Assembly (NCBI GenBank): GCA_037444685.1
Contig: JBBILX010000002.1
Coordinates: forward strand, 372,001 to 436,000
Reading direction: 5' to 3'
Length of the DNA: 64,000 nt
From: UBA964 sp037444685
Lineage (GTDB): Bacteria; Pseudomonadota; Gammaproteobacteria; Steroidobacterales; Steroidobacteraceae
Below the pieces are notes generated by a model, which saw only the letters and a list, made by a program, of their open reading frames with translations, was not told the DNA's origin and made no database searches. Shown here piece after piece: positions 62,809 through 64,000 of the stretch (its first letter is position 1; each line of letters begins with the position of its first letter). The translations under genes were made by a program, and so were the position numbers.

Positions 62809-64000
62809 ATGAACGACAACGCTTCCCTGGCGCTTGGCGGCCCGTCGCGCGGCGGTCTTGGCGGCCTGCCGCAGCGGCTCGTGCAGGACGGTCTCGTCGA
62901 CGAATCGTCGATGCTCGCGGCGCTCGCCGACGCCCGCGACCGGCGCACGAGCGTCGTGACCCAGCTCGTCGCGAAGGGGATCGCCCAGGCGCGTGACATC
63001 GCGATCGCCGCGGCCAACGAGTTCGGCGTGCCGCTGCTCGACCTCGATGCGGTCACGGTCGATCTCGAGACGGTCAGGCTCGCCGGCGACAAGCTCGTCG
63101 CCAAGCACCGCGTGCTGCCGCTGTTCCGCCGCGGCAAGCGCCTGTTCGTCGGCGTCGCCGACCCGACGCACCTCGCCGCCATCGACGAGATCAAGTTCGC
63201 GACGGGCCTCAGCGTCGAGGCCATCGTTGTCGAGGACGACAAGCTCCAGAAGGCGCTCGACAAGGCCATCGAGCAGGCCGACACCTCCATGCCGAACCTC
63301 GGCGACGAGGACGGCATCGACCTCGAGAATCTCGAGGTCTCGGGCGGCGAGCAGGAGCTCGAGGACGACACGAGCGACGTCGAGGACGCGCCAATCGTCC
63401 GCTTCGTCAACAAGGTGCTGCTCGATGCGATCCGCCGCGGCGCCTCGGACATCCACTTCGAGCCCTACGAGAAGACCTATCGCGTCCGCTACCGCATGGA
63501 CGGCGTGCTCAAGGAGGTCGCCTCGCCGCCCGTGCAGCTCGCGCAGAAGATCGCCGCGCGCGTCAAGGTCATGTCGCGGCTCGACATCGCCGAGCGGCGC
63601 GTGCCGCAGGATGGGCGCATCAAGATGAAGCTTTCGAAGACGCGCGCGATCGACTTCCGCGTCTCGACCTGCCCGACCCTGTTCGGCGAGAAGATCGTGC
63701 TGCGCATTCTCGATCCATCGTCGGCGATGCTCGGCATCGACGCGCTCGGCTACGAGCCGTTCCAGCGCGACCTCTACCTCAAGTACCTCGCCAAGCCCCA
63801 GGGCATGATCCTCGTGACCGGGCCGACCGGCTCGGGCAAGACCGTCTCGCTCTACACCGGCATCAACATCCTGAACCGCGAGGACACGAACATCTCGACC
63901 GCCGAGGACCCGGCCGAGATCAACCTGCCCGGCGTCAACCAGGTCAACGTCAATCCGAAGGTCGGCCTGACCTTCGCCTCGGCGCTGCGTGCCTTCCTGC
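62809..64000 (+). CDS. pilB: Type IV pilus extension ATPase PilB, 5' part
   Basis: The frame is open from ATG 62809 to the window end (397 codons), so the C-terminus is missing. An N-terminal MshEN/GSPII_E_N-type domain (about residues 10-150) is followed by VRFVNKVLLDAIRRGASDIHFEPY and then Walker A GPTGSGKT. The final visible part covers the Asp box (AEDPAEINLPGVNQV). PilB powers pilus assembly in the cytoplasm. An acidic linker (GDEDGIDLENLEVSGGEQELEDD, about 165-190) is present. The order pilA-pilB suggests pilC and pilD follow. Confidence 0.96.
   Translation, partial: MNDNASLALGGPSRGGLGGLPQRLVQDGLVDESSMLAALADARDRRTSVVTQLVAKGIAQARDIAIAAANEFGVPLLDLDAVTVDLETVRLAGDKLVAKHRVLPLFRRGKRLFVGVADPTHLAAIDEIKFATGLSVEAIVVEDDKLQKALDKAIEQADTSMPNLGDEDGIDLENLEVSGGEQELEDDTSDVEDAPIVRFVNKVLLDAIRRGASDIHFEPYEKTYRVRYRMDGVLKEVASPPVQLAQKIAARVKVMSRLDIAERRVPQDGRIKMKLSKTRAIDFRVSTCPTLFGEKIVLRILDPSSAMLGIDALGYEPFQRDLYLKYLAKPQGMILVTGPTGSGKTVSLYTGINILNREDTNISTAEDPAEINLPGVNQVNVNPKVGLTFASALRAFL

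Overview
The window is a strongly GC-rich stretch of bacterial chromosome. Gene content and order point to a gammaproteobacterium near the Xanthomonadales/Nevskiales/Steroidobacterales: recA-recX-alaS-csrA-tRNA-Ser(GCU), fmdB-DUF502 near aspS, sucCD beside pilSR, and pilA-pilB. I cannot place it more precisely without searches. No gene-free stretch exceeds about 300 bases. I see no insertion sequence, prophage or CRISPR array.

Region 1 (1-4.8 kb): the 3' end of a class III nucleotide cyclase, a three-gene MacAB-like efflux operon on the minus strand, and an HDOD signalling protein.

Region 2 (4.8-25.4 kb): an accessory metabolic region rich in exported proteins. It holds a TonB-dependent receptor between two signal-peptide-bearing VOC proteins, two c-type cytochromes, a P-type cation ATPase, an alpha/beta hydrolase and an MDR dehydrogenase with Tat-like signals, a TlpA thioredoxin next to a BNR-propeller protein, an exported nitrilase homologue without its catalytic cysteine, an exported beta-carbonic anhydrase and an exported SDR. 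At its centre is a two-subunit molybdoenzyme of the pyrogallol-phloroglucinol transhydroxylase type. Its large subunit carries an N-terminal SCP2-like domain, and its small subunit appears to have lost one Fe-S cluster. Together these suggest uptake and processing of a small aromatic or lipid-like compound partly in the periplasm; this is inference.

Region 3 (25.5-29 kb): a PD-(D/E)xK-plus-helicase (DUF2075) gene, tRNA-Arg(ACG), a nucleotidyltransferase with a small partner ORF, and tRNA-Ser(GCU). The two-gene cassette splits a tRNA pair that is adjacent after csrA in relatives.

Region 4 (29-42.5 kb): housekeeping genes csrA, alaS, recX, recA (with a LexA box), pncC/cinA, mutS (frameshifted in this sequence), a DUF748 envelope protein, an esterase-like hydrolase and aspS.

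Region 5 (42.5-48.4 kb): a GPH-type transporter facing a minus-strand set (fmdB-like, DUF502, class III aminotransferase, glutamine-synthetase-like ligase, fibrillin-like protein). The last three sit between DUF502 and aspS, which are usually close neighbours.

Region 6 (48.4-64 kb): clpB, a ZIP metal transporter behind a Zur-like operator, rluD-pgeF, bamD, nadE, sucCD (SucD with a long basic tail), then pilS-pilR-pilA-pilB with a clear sigma-54 promoter before pilA and a strong terminator after it. pilB runs off the window.
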